A stretch of DNA of 9,180 nt from Actinomycetota bacterium (lineage in GTDB: Bacteria; Actinomycetota; Thermoleophilia; Gaiellales; Gaiellaceae). Location of the stretch: assembly GCA_013812265.1 (NCBI GenBank), contig JACCTQ010000239.1:1-9180 (forward strand), given 5' to 3'. Below, piece by piece: positions 1 to 5,784 of the stretch. Below the pieces are notes generated by a model, which did no database searches, had not been told where the DNA came from, and saw nothing but the letters and a program-made list of their open reading frames with translations. Positions within the stretch are counted from its first letter, which is position 1, and each line of letters starts with the position of its first letter. Made by a program: the position numbers and the translations under genes.

Positions 1-1
1 G

Positions 2-76
2 TACCGGCTTCTCCAGCCGGGGTCGTATGGGTTCTTTCTCTCGCTGTCTCTGGGCGACGGCTGGCGGCGGAGCTAG
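2..76 (+). CDS. possible 3' end of an upstream gene (partial)
   Basis: The frame entering from the left edge reads 24 codons (YRLLQPGSYGFF...GDGWRRS) to a TAG at 74-76. Third positions are mostly G or C, as in the other genes. It would end 9 bp before the GTG of the next gene, and its last codons contain the GGCGGCGGAGC stretch that could serve as that gene's ribosome site, which suggests an operon. The fragment is too short to identify, and a second frame is also open here, so the call is tentative. Confidence 0.3.
   Translation, partial: YRLLQPGSYGFFLSLSLGDGWRRS
4..20. repeat. short perfect inverted repeat
   Basis: CCGGCT (4-9) and AGCCGG (15-20) form a 6-bp stem with a 5-nt loop. No T-tract follows. 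It lies inside the possible upstream reading frame, so it may be incidental and is listed only as visible structure. Confidence 0.3.
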
Positions 77-85
77 CGTCTCTGG

Positions 86-634
86 GTGGACGAGTCGCTG
101 CGCGCCGAGATACGGGCGATGGACGAGGAGGATCAGCGCGTCCGCGCCGAGCTCCTCGCGACCGGTGCCTTCCGCGGCTACAACCGCCGCATGGAGGCGG
201 TTCACCTCCAAAACTCCGGCCGGCTGGAGCAGATCGTCGAGGCCTACGGGTGGCCCGCCGACTGGGAGACGCACGAAGCAGCTTTCCGGATCGTGCAACA
301 CTCGATCTCCCGCCCGGACTTCATGAGGCGGATGCAACGTCTGGTGACGGAGCCGCTTGCGGCCGCGATGCTCGACGACCGCATCCGCTCCTTCGAGGGC
401 CGAGGACAGCGCTTCGGCACGCAGTTCGACTGGGACGAGAAGGGCGAGTTGAACCCGCTCGCGCTCGATGATCCGGAGGGCGTGGACGAGCGCCGGGCGC
501 AGGTCGGATTGCCGCCGCTCGCCGTTGCGGTCGAGGCGATGCGGGCCTCGCTCGGAGAGGAGCGGCCTCCGGATGACCCCGCGGGCCGTCGTCGGGAGGC
601 CGACGAGTGGGCGCGGAGCGTCGGCTGGCGCTAG
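86..634 (+). CDS. DUF6624-like hypothetical protein
   Basis: A 182-residue soluble protein with no signal peptide or membrane segment. Recognisable family features are the N-terminal LRAEI..MDEEDQ helix, a GWP motif near residue 56, the segment AAFRIVQHS near 65-73, an LDDRIRSFEGRGQRFGTQF core near 96-114, and the DPEGVDERRAQVGLPPL segment near 129-145. Together these match DUF6624 as I know it; its biochemical role is unknown. The start is GTG at 86: an in-frame stop at 74-76 lies upstream, the only alternative nearby is ATG at 119, and starting at 119 would drop part of the conserved first helix. The ribosome site (GGCGGAGC near 66-73) is weak. The TAG stop at 632-634 lies in a CTAG that abuts the left end of the inverted-repeat element, so the protein itself appears intact. 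It faces the diguanylate cyclase gene tail to tail. Confidence 0.8.
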   Translation: MDESLRAEIRAMDEEDQRVRAELLATGAFRGYNRRMEAVHLQNSGRLEQIVEAYGWPADWETHEAAFRIVQHSISRPDFMRRMQRLVTEPLAAAMLDDRIRSFEGRGQRFGTQFDWDEKGELNPLALDDPEGVDERRAQVGLPPLAVAVEAMRASLGEERPPDDPAGRRREADEWARSVGWR

Positions 635-651
635 AGGCCTGTCCAGAAAGT
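635..651 (+). repeat. left terminal inverted repeat
   Basis: AGGCCTGTCCAGAAAGT directly follows the CTAG at 631-634. It pairs with 779-795 with one mismatch, at the outermost base. Confidence 0.7.
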
Positions 652-658
652 CGACCAG

Positions 659-675
659 GGCGCCTGACAGGCGCC
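659..675. repeat. hairpin inside the MITE, possible terminator
   Basis: GGCGCCTG (659-666) and CAGGCGCC (668-675) are perfect inverted repeats around a single A. In RNA this would fold as a GC-only stem of about 6 bp with a TGACA loop. It sits between two convergent genes, so it could stop transcription from either side, though neither strand shows a T-tract after it. Confidence 0.5.
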
Positions 676-778
676 AAACTCCGCCATGCAGCGTCCTCGG
701 TCGCGCCAATATGCCCGCATAGTGGCGCTCCCTGCGTCCTCGCCTGGCGCAGTTTCTCGCGCGTCATCCACCGCGGCC

Positions 779-795
779 ACTTTCTGGACAGGCCC
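779..795 (-). repeat. right terminal inverted repeat
   Basis: Read on the minus strand this is GGGCCTGTCCAGAAAGT. It directly abuts the CTAG at 796-799 that contains the stop codon of the GGDEF gene. Confidence 0.7.
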
Positions 796-1950
796 CTAGA
801 CGAGCTCGGAGGCGACGATGTCGCTGCCGCCTCTCTGGGCGCGGTGCAGCGCGGCGTCGACCCGCCGCAGCAAGCCGGCGGCGTCCTCACCGGGCCCCAG
901 CTGCCCGATTCCCGCTGAGAACGAGAGGATGCCGGCCTGTCCGGTGGGTGGCGCCGCCAGCGCGCCACGCAGGCGCCGGCACACCTGATCCGCCTCCCCG
1001 AGCGCCGCGTCCGGCAAGATCACGCCGAACTCGTCGCCGCCGATTCGCGCGAACGTCGTGCCTCGCCCAAGCGTCTCCTTCCCACGTGCGGCCGTCTCGC
1101 GAAGCGCCGTGTCGCCGACCTCGGGACCGAGGCGGCGGTTGACGGCCCGGAAGTCGTCGAGATCGAACAGGATCACCGACAGCGGCCGATAGCGGCTTCC
1201 GACGTCGCTCGCCTCTCGCTCGAGCAGCTCGCCGAAGCGCCGCCGGTTGGCGAGGCCGGTAAGGGCGTCGACATCGACGAGGGCCCGCGCCTCGTGGATC
1301 AGGCGGGCGTTGTGAATGGCCGGCCCGGCGCGCGTGGCGAGCTCCTCGAGCGCGCGCGCGTTGCGGTCGTCGAAGGTACGGGCGGCGGACCGCGTGAAGA
1401 CGCACAGGTACCCGATCGGGCCGGCCTCGCCCGGAAGCGCCACGGCGAGACCGGCGCGGATCGGGTCGTGCTCGCCGGGTACGTCGAGCGGGTCGTACCG
1501 ATACGAGAGACGGATGGACGAGGGCTGCACCCGTTCGGGCGACCCGGCGATCGTCAGCGCTCGCGCCTCCTCGGGCGTGAGACCGAGGTTGGCGACAACG
1601 CGGCGCTCTTCCCGGGCGGAGGTCTGGACGAGGGCGGCCTCCGCCCCGGTAATCTCGGCCGCCGCCTCGAGCGTCCGGCGCAGCACCCCCTCGAGCCCGG
1701 TGGCTCCCGCGAGGTCGCCGAGCACACGCTGCCGGCCCGCCTCCTCCTGTGCCCGCTCGAGCGCATCGCCCAGCTCGTGGCGGAGCGCCTCCATGCGCCG
1801 GTTCATGTCGATGGTGACCGCGGCGATGCGCTCGTCCGTGCCCTCGCCCGTGACCCGCGGAAGCCGGAGCGCAAGCAGCACGATCGCGAGCGTGGCGAGC
1901 GCGGCGATGACCGAGACGACGATGCTCGTCACCCGGCGACTCCGGGGCAC
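796..1950 (-). CDS. membrane-anchored GAF-GGDEF diguanylate cyclase
   Basis: A 384-residue protein predicted to make cyclic di-GMP from two GTP. In order: a single membrane helix near residues 9-30; a charged, probably coiled-coil linker near 38-78; a GAF-like sensory domain near 80-218; and a GGDEF domain near 225-384. The catalytic domain has DALTGLANRRR (228-238), metal-site DLDDF (263-267), the substrate-contacting N271 and D280, and an intact GGDEF (304-308), so activity is expected. No RxxD inhibitory site precedes GGDEF at the usual spacing (the residues there are GRGT), so product inhibition through that site is unlikely. Residue 272 is Arg where Asp is common. The start is GTG at 1950: no other start lies before the in-frame upstream stop at 1996-1998, and AGG about 7 nt upstream is a plausible ribosome site. 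It is divergent from the two-component genes. Its TAG stop lies in the CTAG bordering the MITE. Confidence 0.93.
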   Translation of the reverse strand: MPRSRRVTSIVVSVIAALATLAIVLLALRLPRVTGEGTDERIAAVTIDMNRRMEALRHELGDALERAQEEAGRQRVLGDLAGATGLEGVLRRTLEAAAEITGAEAALVQTSAREERRVVANLGLTPEEARALTIAGSPERVQPSSIRLSYRYDPLDVPGEHDPIRAGLAVALPGEAGPIGYLCVFTRSAARTFDDRNARALEELATRAGPAIHNARLIHEARALVDVDALTGLANRRRFGELLEREASDVGSRYRPLSVILFDLDDFRAVNRRLGPEVGDTALRETAARGKETLGRGTTFARIGGDEFGVILPDAALGEADQVCRRLRGALAAPPTGQAGILSFSAGIGQLGPGEDAAGLLRRVDAALHRAQRGGSDIVASELV

Positions 1951-2171
1951 GGGTGACCTGCCAGAGGCTGGCTCCGGCGATTGCGTGCGGCTGGTTCAGC
2001 CCCATTTGTCATGGGTTTCTCGTTTGCCGACGCAGGTCGGCCGCAGGAATGAAGACCGTCCGGGAGAGCGAACACAGAGGGGTGCCGCCCAACGCCCGTC
2101 CAACCTCGTCCCCGATGCCGCCAACGGGGTATTTGCGCTCGCCGAAGCTGTTGGCCGCAGCCGACCAGCGC
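1951..2171 (-). other. structured 5' leader of the diguanylate cyclase gene
   Basis: About 220 nt separate a candidate promoter (2178-2207) from the GTG start, with no convincing gene between. The part nearest the gene holds four consecutive perfect hairpins: 2026-2041 (stem GCCGAC/GTCGGC), 2001-2015 (CCCAT/ATGGG), 1990-2000 (GCTG/CAGC) and 1960-1972 (GCCAG/CTGGC). On the minus strand GGCAAAC is later followed by ACGCAATCGCC, which vaguely recalls segments of the class I cyclic di-GMP riboswitch. The fit is poor, because two hairpins sit where one is expected and the closing stem is missing. I do not call a riboswitch, only a leader with notable secondary-structure potential. Confidence 0.35.
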
Positions 2172-2177
2172 ACCCCT

Positions 2178-2207
2178 AGTATCACCCTGCGACCGGACGA
2201 GTGTCAA
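2178..2207 (-). promoter_or_regulatory. candidate sigma70-type promoter for the GGDEF gene
   Basis: On the minus strand TTGACA (2207-2202) is a full consensus -35 box, followed after 18 bp by GATACT (2183-2178), a 4-of-6 match to the -10 consensus. Transcription would start near 2171. The -10 overlaps a plus-strand TAGTAT (2177-2182) that could belong to a weaker divergent promoter for the response regulator, for which no good -35 is visible. Confidence 0.5.
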
Positions 2208-2272
2208 CGGATTCGCCCGAAAGGCGAGCTACCATTGGCAGCGCGGCTCTTCGCTGACTGGCGGCGCCTCAC

Positions 2273-2279
2273 AAAGGAG
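2273..2279 (+). promoter_or_regulatory. strong ribosome binding site of the response regulator gene
   Basis: AAAGGAG ends 8 nt before the ATG at 2288. This decides the start: the in-frame GTG at 2279 overlaps the ribosome site itself, and the ATG at 2324 has none. Confidence 0.75.
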
Positions 2280-2287
2280 TGGGATCG

Positions 2288-2968
2288 ATGACCGGTGCGG
2301 GCACCAACCCGCAACTCCCCGCGATGAGCGAGCCTCGAAAGGTTCGCGTCGTCGTGGCCGACGACCACCCTCTGTATCGAGAGGGGGTCGTCCGCGCGCT
2401 CACTTCGAGCGGACAGGTCGAGGTCGTCGGCGAAGCCGACGACGGTCAGGCGGCGCTGGCCGAGATCCGGGCGCAGAAGCCCGACGTCGCCGTGCTCGAC
2501 TACAAGCTTCCGAGCCTCGACGGGGTCGCCATCACACACGCGCTCGTGCGTGATCATGTTCCGACCCGCGTCCTGCTTCTGACGGGCCATACCGACAGCG
2601 CCCTCGTCTACAAGGCTCTGCAGACGGGCGTCGCCGGTTATCTACCCAAGGAGGCGCGACGCGAGGAGATCCGAGACGCCGTGCTCGCGTGCGCGCGCGG
2701 CGAGAACGTGCTGCCCGAGAGCGTCACGTCGGGACTCGTCAACGAGATCCGCATGCGCGCGAAGAACGACACGCCCGTTCTCACCGACAGGGAGCGGGAG
2801 GTCCTGGAGTTCATCGCGGCCGGCAAGAGCGTGCCCGAGATCGCGCGCGAGCTCTTTCTCGGCGCCACGACCGTGAAGACCCACGTGCAGCACCTTTATG
2901 ACAAGCTCGGCGTCTCCGACCGCGCCGCCGCGGTGGCGGAGGCGATGCGCCGAGGGATGCTCGAGTAG
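2288..2968 (+). CDS. NarL/FixJ family response regulator
   Basis: A 226-residue cytoplasmic transcription regulator. The receiver domain spans about 18-135, with the acidic pair D25-D26, phospho-acceptor D71 in VLDYKLPSLDG, T99 in LLLTG and K121 in YLPKEA, all expected for phosphorylation-dependent switching. The C-terminal LuxR-type helix-turn-helix spans about 162-224 (LTDREREVLEFIAAG, then TTVKTHVQHLYDKLGVSDRA). Length is typical of the family. The start at ATG 2288 follows AAAGGAG at good spacing. The histidine kinase gene follows on the same strand after 91 bp, so the two probably form a cognate pair. Its target genes cannot be read from the sequence; the divergent diguanylate cyclase is a reasonable candidate only by position. 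Confidence 0.95.
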   Translation: MTGAGTNPQLPAMSEPRKVRVVVADDHPLYREGVVRALTSSGQVEVVGEADDGQAALAEIRAQKPDVAVLDYKLPSLDGVAITHALVRDHVPTRVLLLTGHTDSALVYKALQTGVAGYLPKEARREEIRDAVLACARGENVLPESVTSGLVNEIRMRAKNDTPVLTDREREVLEFIAAGKSVPEIARELFLGATTVKTHVQHLYDKLGVSDRAAAVAEAMRRGMLE

Positions 2969-3059
2969 TGGAGCCCGCTCAGAGTGACGCTTCATCGCCG
3001 GTGTGGCGGGCGGCGCGAGGCATGGAGGCAGGGCGTCCACGAAGCGCAGCCTTGTGTAA

Positions 3060-4325
3060 GTGACTGAGGACGCCGCCTCGCGTCATGCAGCGCGGCCCGA
3101 CGGCACGAGCCTTCGTCCCGAGACGAGCTCGAGCAGAGCTGCGGCGTCGAAGACCGATCGCGCCTTTTCGGGACTGATGGATTTCGCTGCCGGCGAGACC
3201 GAGCGCAGGATCGGCTGGCTGCGGCTGCCGGCAATCGGACTGGCGGCGGCGACGCTGGCACTACCCGGGCACGACCCTCCGACGACCGCCTTTGCCGTCG
3301 GCGTCGCGTTGGCGCTGGCCTACGGGGCTGCGGCGCTCCTCTGGGCCTACACGCAGCCGGTAACAGCGCGGTTCTCCATCGTCGCCACGGTGTGCGACGT
3401 CGCGGTCATCACGCTGCTCGTCGGGCTGTCGGGCGGGCCTTTCTCCGAGGCGCGCTGGGCGTTCCTGCTGGTGCCGATCGCCGTCGCCTTCCGGTTCGAG
3501 CCCGCGCTGACGGCGGGAGCGGGCGCCGCTTCCGTCGTCGCGTTCCTCGTACAGGCGATCTCGCACGAATCAGCCGACGACCCTGGGGCCAACCGGATCG
3601 TCGCCCTCCACGCCGGTTATCTCGTGTGGCTCACGGCGGCCGCCACGATCCTGTCATTCCTGTTGCGGCGGCGAACCGAGCGGGTCGGTGAGCTCTTGTC
3701 TGCGCGCCAGCAGCTGATGGCGGAAGCGCTGTCCGCGGAAGAGCGAGAGCGCCGCACGCTGGCGGAGGGGCTGCACAACGACGCGATCCAGAACCTGCTC
3801 GCTGCGCGGCACGACCTGGAAGAGGTCGCCGCCGACACACCGCACCCCTCGCTCGAGCGCGCCGACAGTGCGCTCCAGTCGACAATCGTCCAGCTGCGTG
3901 AGGCGATCTTCGAGCTGCACCCGCAGGTCTTCGAGGAGTCGGGCCTCGGGCCGGCGCTCGAGGCCATCGGCGAGCACGCTGCCCGTCGCGGAAGATTCCA
4001 CCTTCACCTCGACCTGAGCTTCGACGAGCGTCATGCGCACGAACGGCTCCTCCTCGCCGCCGCGCGGGAGTTGCTCGCGAATGCGGCCGAGCATTCCGCC
4101 GCCGCCAACGTGACTCTCTCGCTGCGCCGAGACGCTTACGAAGTCGTGCTCGGTGTCCGAGACGACGGCCGCGGCTTCGATCCCCGCACCCTCTCCGGCC
4201 GGCTACGGGAGGGCCACATCGGCCTCGCGTCCCAGCGCGGCCGCATCGAGAGCATCGGGGGGCGGCTGAGCGTGCGCAGTCAGCCGGGCCAGGGAACCGC
4301 CGTGGAGATTCGGCTTCCGGCGTAA
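3060..4325 (+). CDS. membrane sensor histidine kinase (HisKA_3/NarL-partner type)
   Basis: A 421-residue kinase that would phosphorylate the regulator encoded just upstream. The N-terminal half has about five or six hydrophobic segments (roughly 52-70, 76-97, 105-123, 132-145, 150-167 and 180-202), with almost no extracytoplasmic domain. A HisKA_3 dimerisation helix follows, with AEERERRTLAEGLHNDAIQ (226-244): H239 is the phospho-acceptor and Q244 the expected +5 Gln. The HATPase domain shows ARELLANAAEHS with N341 (N box), DDGRGF (368-373, G1) and GHIGLASQRGRI (385-396, G2). The residue after H239 is Asn, where Asp or Glu is usual. The start is uncertain: GTG 3060 directly follows an in-frame TAA and has no good ribosome site. 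ATG 3177 (residue 40) would remove a low-complexity Ser/Ala/Arg-rich head and is equally plausible. Confidence 0.93.
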   Translation: MTEDAASRHAARPDGTSLRPETSSSRAAASKTDRAFSGLMDFAAGETERRIGWLRLPAIGLAAATLALPGHDPPTTAFAVGVALALAYGAAALLWAYTQPVTARFSIVATVCDVAVITLLVGLSGGPFSEARWAFLLVPIAVAFRFEPALTAGAGAASVVAFLVQAISHESADDPGANRIVALHAGYLVWLTAAATILSFLLRRRTERVGELLSARQQLMAEALSAEERERRTLAEGLHNDAIQNLLAARHDLEEVAADTPHPSLERADSALQSTIVQLREAIFELHPQVFEESGLGPALEAIGEHAARRGRFHLHLDLSFDERHAHERLLLAAARELLANAAEHSAAANVTLSLRRDAYEVVLGVRDDGRGFDPRTLSGRLREGHIGLASQRGRIESIGGRLSVRSQPGQGTAVEIRLPA

Positions 4326-4335
4326 AAGCTGGTGT

Positions 4336-4352
4336 TGTAGTATCTAGCTACA
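4336..4352. promoter_or_regulatory. inverted repeat over the vapB-like promoter, candidate operator
   Basis: TGTAG (4336-4340) and CTACA (4348-4352) are inverted arms around TATCTAG, overlapping the -10 box and the first base of the antitoxin ATG. Antitoxins of this kind usually repress their own operon, so this is a natural operator position. Assignment rests on position and symmetry alone. Confidence 0.35.
4338..4343 (+). promoter_or_regulatory. -10 box for a probably leaderless antitoxin transcript
   Basis: TAGTAT fits the actinobacterial TAnnnT -10 pattern and ends 8 nt before the ATG at 4352, so transcription would begin at or next to the start codon. No ribosome site precedes the ATG, which agrees with a leaderless mRNA. 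No good -35 box is visible (TTCCGG at 4315-4320 is the best at 17 bp). Confidence 0.45.
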
Positions 4353-4600
4353 TGCTTACCGTGCCTGAGGCAGCAAAGCAAGCAGAGCGTGATCCGGAGA
4401 CCATTCGGCGCTGGATCCGTGCAGGAAGGCTGCGCGCCCGGAAGATCGGGACCCAGCACGTCATCGAAGAGCGCGATCTCGAGGCCATTCTGGACGATGG
4501 AGGCTCGCTCGCGGTCCCTGAACGGTGGAAGCAGACTGGGTCGGGCCGCCCCATGCCGGACGTTGTCCGCGCGATTCGTCGGTCTCGCAAAGGGCATTGA
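4352..4600 (+). CDS. HTH_17/excisionase-type antitoxin (VapB-like)
   Basis: An 82-residue DNA-binding protein. Residues 1-47 form a MerR/excisionase-like winged helix: LTVPEAAKQAERDPETIRRW (2-21), then IRAGRLRARKIGTQHVIEERDLEAIL. The basic, Pro-containing tail (about 50-82) is where such antitoxins usually bind and block the toxin. The PIN-domain gene follows directly, its TTG start overlapping this gene's stop as TTGA (4597-4600), so the two are translationally coupled. The expected role is to neutralise the toxin and repress the operon. The start at ATG 4352 has no ribosome site but sits 8 nt after a -10-like box. An HTH_17 protein alone could be an unrelated regulator; the adjacent PIN gene makes the antitoxin role likely. 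Confidence 0.82.
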   Translation: MLTVPEAAKQAERDPETIRRWIRAGRLRARKIGTQHVIEERDLEAILDDGGSLAVPERWKQTGSGRPMPDVVRAIRRSRKGH

Positions 4601-4992
4601 CGCTGGTTCTGGACGCGAGCGTCGCGGTGTACGCCGCGCTCGCCGAGGACGGTTTTGCCGAGTTCGACGGAGAACAGCTGATCGCCCCACCGCTGATGTG
4701 GTCGGAAGCGCGATCAGTTCTCCACGAGCTCGTCTGGCGGCGGGAAGTGACAGCTCAGGACGGCGAAATGGCATTCACCCAGCTCGAGCGCGCTCCGGTC
4801 TCGAAAACCGACCATGACGAACTCGGTCGAGAGGCTTGGCGCATCGCGAACGAGATGGGCTGGGCGAAGACCTATGACGCCGAGTACCTGGCCCTCGCGT
4901 TTCTCTCTGATTGTCGGCTCGTCACAACGGACGCTCGACTTCACCGCGCGACCGGCCAGCTCGGATTCGTTGTCTCGCCGGCGGAGCTGTGA
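4597..4992 (+). CDS. PIN-domain toxin, VapC-like ribonuclease
   Basis: A 131-residue PIN-domain protein, the usual length of a VapC toxin. VapC enzymes are Mg-dependent RNases that cleave tRNA or rRNA to arrest growth. The acidic active-site residues are present: D6 in VLDASV, E37 in WSEARS, D94 in YDAEYLAL and D112 in VTTDARL, so the enzyme looks competent. I chose TTG 4597, which overlaps the antitoxin stop by 4 bp (TTGA) and places the LVLDAS strand at the N-terminus. An ATG at 4525 is in frame but would lie inside the antitoxin gene and add a non-conserved extension. AAAGGG (4589-4594) is close to the start, so coupling by ribosome re-initiation is likely. The gene forms an operon with the upstream HTH protein. 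Confidence 0.88.
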   Translation: MTLVLDASVAVYAALAEDGFAEFDGEQLIAPPLMWSEARSVLHELVWRREVTAQDGEMAFTQLERAPVSKTDHDELGREAWRIANEMGWAKTYDAEYLALAFLSDCRLVTTDARLHRATGQLGFVVSPAEL

Positions 4993-5003
4993 CCGGCGCC
5001 CAG

Positions 5004-5009
5004 TAACCT
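5004..5009 (+). promoter_or_regulatory. -10 box for a probably leaderless dehydrogenase transcript
   Basis: TAACCT (TAnnnT pattern) ends 7 nt before the ATG at 5017, and no ribosome site is present between. This is the same arrangement as at 4338-4352. No -35 box is clear, since the upstream sequence is the 3' end of the toxin gene. Confidence 0.35.
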
Positions 5010-5016
5010 CCTTCCC

Positions 5017-5784
5017 ATGGCGGAGGCAGAGCTCTCAGGGCAGGTAGCGCTCGTCACGGGCGGGGGTCGCGGCATCGGACGGAACATCGCGCGCGAGCTG
5101 ACGGAGGCCGGAGCGCGAGTCGCGGTGTCGGCGCGCACTGCCGAGCAGGTCGAGGGGGCCGCGCGGGAGATCGGCGGCGTGGCAATCGTGGGCGACGTCA
5201 GCCGCCGCGAGGACGTGGAGCGCATGGTGGCCGAGACGGAAGCGCAGCTCGGGCCTATCGACCTGCTCGTGAGCAACGCCGGAATCGGCTTGAGCGAGCA
5301 GAAGGCCTGGGAAGTCGAGCCGGACGACTGGTGGCGCGTGCACGAGATCAACGTCCTCGGGGTCTACCTCTGCTGCAGGGCTGTCATTCCCGGCATGCTG
5401 GAGCGGGGGCGCGGGCGCATCGTCAATGTTGGCAGCGGCGCCTCCTACCTCGCCGGCTCGCGTGGATCCGCCTACGGTGCCAGCAAGGCGGCGGTCTGGC
5501 GGTTCGGGGACATACTGGCGAAGCAGCTCGAGCCTCACGGCATCCCCGTCTTCACGATCAGCCCCGGACTGGTGCGGACGGACATGACGGAGTCGGCCGG
5601 CGACGACGCTCCCTGGACGCCGCCCGAGCTTGCCCCGCGGCTCGTGCGCACGCTGGCCTCCGGGCGCGCGGACGCGCTGTCCGGCCGCTACATCCACGCC
5701 GAGCACGACGACATCGAAGACCTGATCGCTCGTGCTGACGAGATCGTCCGTCGCGATCTGAACGCAATTCGGCTGCAGCGCTAG
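5017..5784 (+). CDS. short-chain dehydrogenase/reductase (SDR) family oxidoreductase
   Basis: A 255-residue classical SDR, probably using NAD(P)H to reduce a carbonyl or oxidise an alcohol; the substrate cannot be read from the sequence. The Rossmann motif TGGGRGIG lies at 14-21, the NAG motif (SNAGIG) near 86-91, the catalytic Ser in GSGAS near 143-147, and the YxxxK pair (YGASK) near 153-157, followed by ISPGLVRTDM near 182-191. The C-terminus (LSGRYIHAEHDD..DLIARADEIV) is complete and ends at TAG 5782-5784. The ATG start at 5017 has no ribosome site but is preceded by a -10-like box. It lies 24 bp after the first toxin gene, yet has its own candidate promoter. On its far side a truncated toxin gene on the opposite strand ends against its stop codon. 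Confidence 0.94.
   Translation: MAEAELSGQVALVTGGGRGIGRNIARELTEAGARVAVSARTAEQVEGAAREIGGVAIVGDVSRREDVERMVAETEAQLGPIDLLVSNAGIGLSEQKAWEVEPDDWWRVHEINVLGVYLCCRAVIPGMLERGRGRIVNVGSGASYLAGSRGSAYGASKAAVWRFGDILAKQLEPHGIPVFTISPGLVRTDMTESAGDDAPWTPPELAPRLVRTLASGRADALSGRYIHAEHDDIEDLIARADEIVRRDLNAIRLQR

Larger units (their letters stand above)
635..795. mobile_element. MITE-like non-autonomous element with CTAG target duplication
   Basis: The 161-bp element begins AGGCCTGTCCAGAAAGT (635-651) and ends with its inverted copy (779-795), which read inward is GGGCCTGTCCAGAAAGT: 16 of 17 positions match, differing only at the outermost base. CTAG flanks both ends (631-634 and 796-799), as expected of a 4-bp target-site duplication. 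IS5- and IS701-type elements are known to duplicate YTAR/YTAG-like 4-bp targets, so one of those families may supply the transposase; I did not identify a specific parent. Inside are a strong hairpin (659-675), a 9-bp direct repeat (GCGTCCTCG at 691-699 and 734-742) and no credible transposase frame. A short minus-strand reading frame crosses it, but I recognise nothing in it. No second copy lies in this window. Confidence 0.65.

Noticed and set aside
321..968. 215-residue minus-strand frame spanning the MITE and both flanking genes
   Set aside because: It is antisense to the DUF6624-like gene and out of phase with the GGDEF gene; I saw no transposase motif in the part crossing the MITE.
887..2005. 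372-residue minus-strand frame overlapping the GGDEF gene
   Set aside because: The Arg-rich, low-complexity product lacks any motif; the other frame carries transmembrane, GAF and GGDEF features.
2969..3059. Possible small gene or terminator between the response regulator and kinase genes
   Set aside because: Only a 4-bp CGCC/GGCG stem is visible near 2997-3009, and the short frames (for example from ATG 3022) have no support. Treated as an intercistronic gap.
4525..4992. ATG 4525 as the start of the first PIN toxin
   Set aside because: It would lie inside the antitoxin gene and add a non-conserved 24-residue head; TTG 4597 gives the normal toxin length and N-terminal strand.
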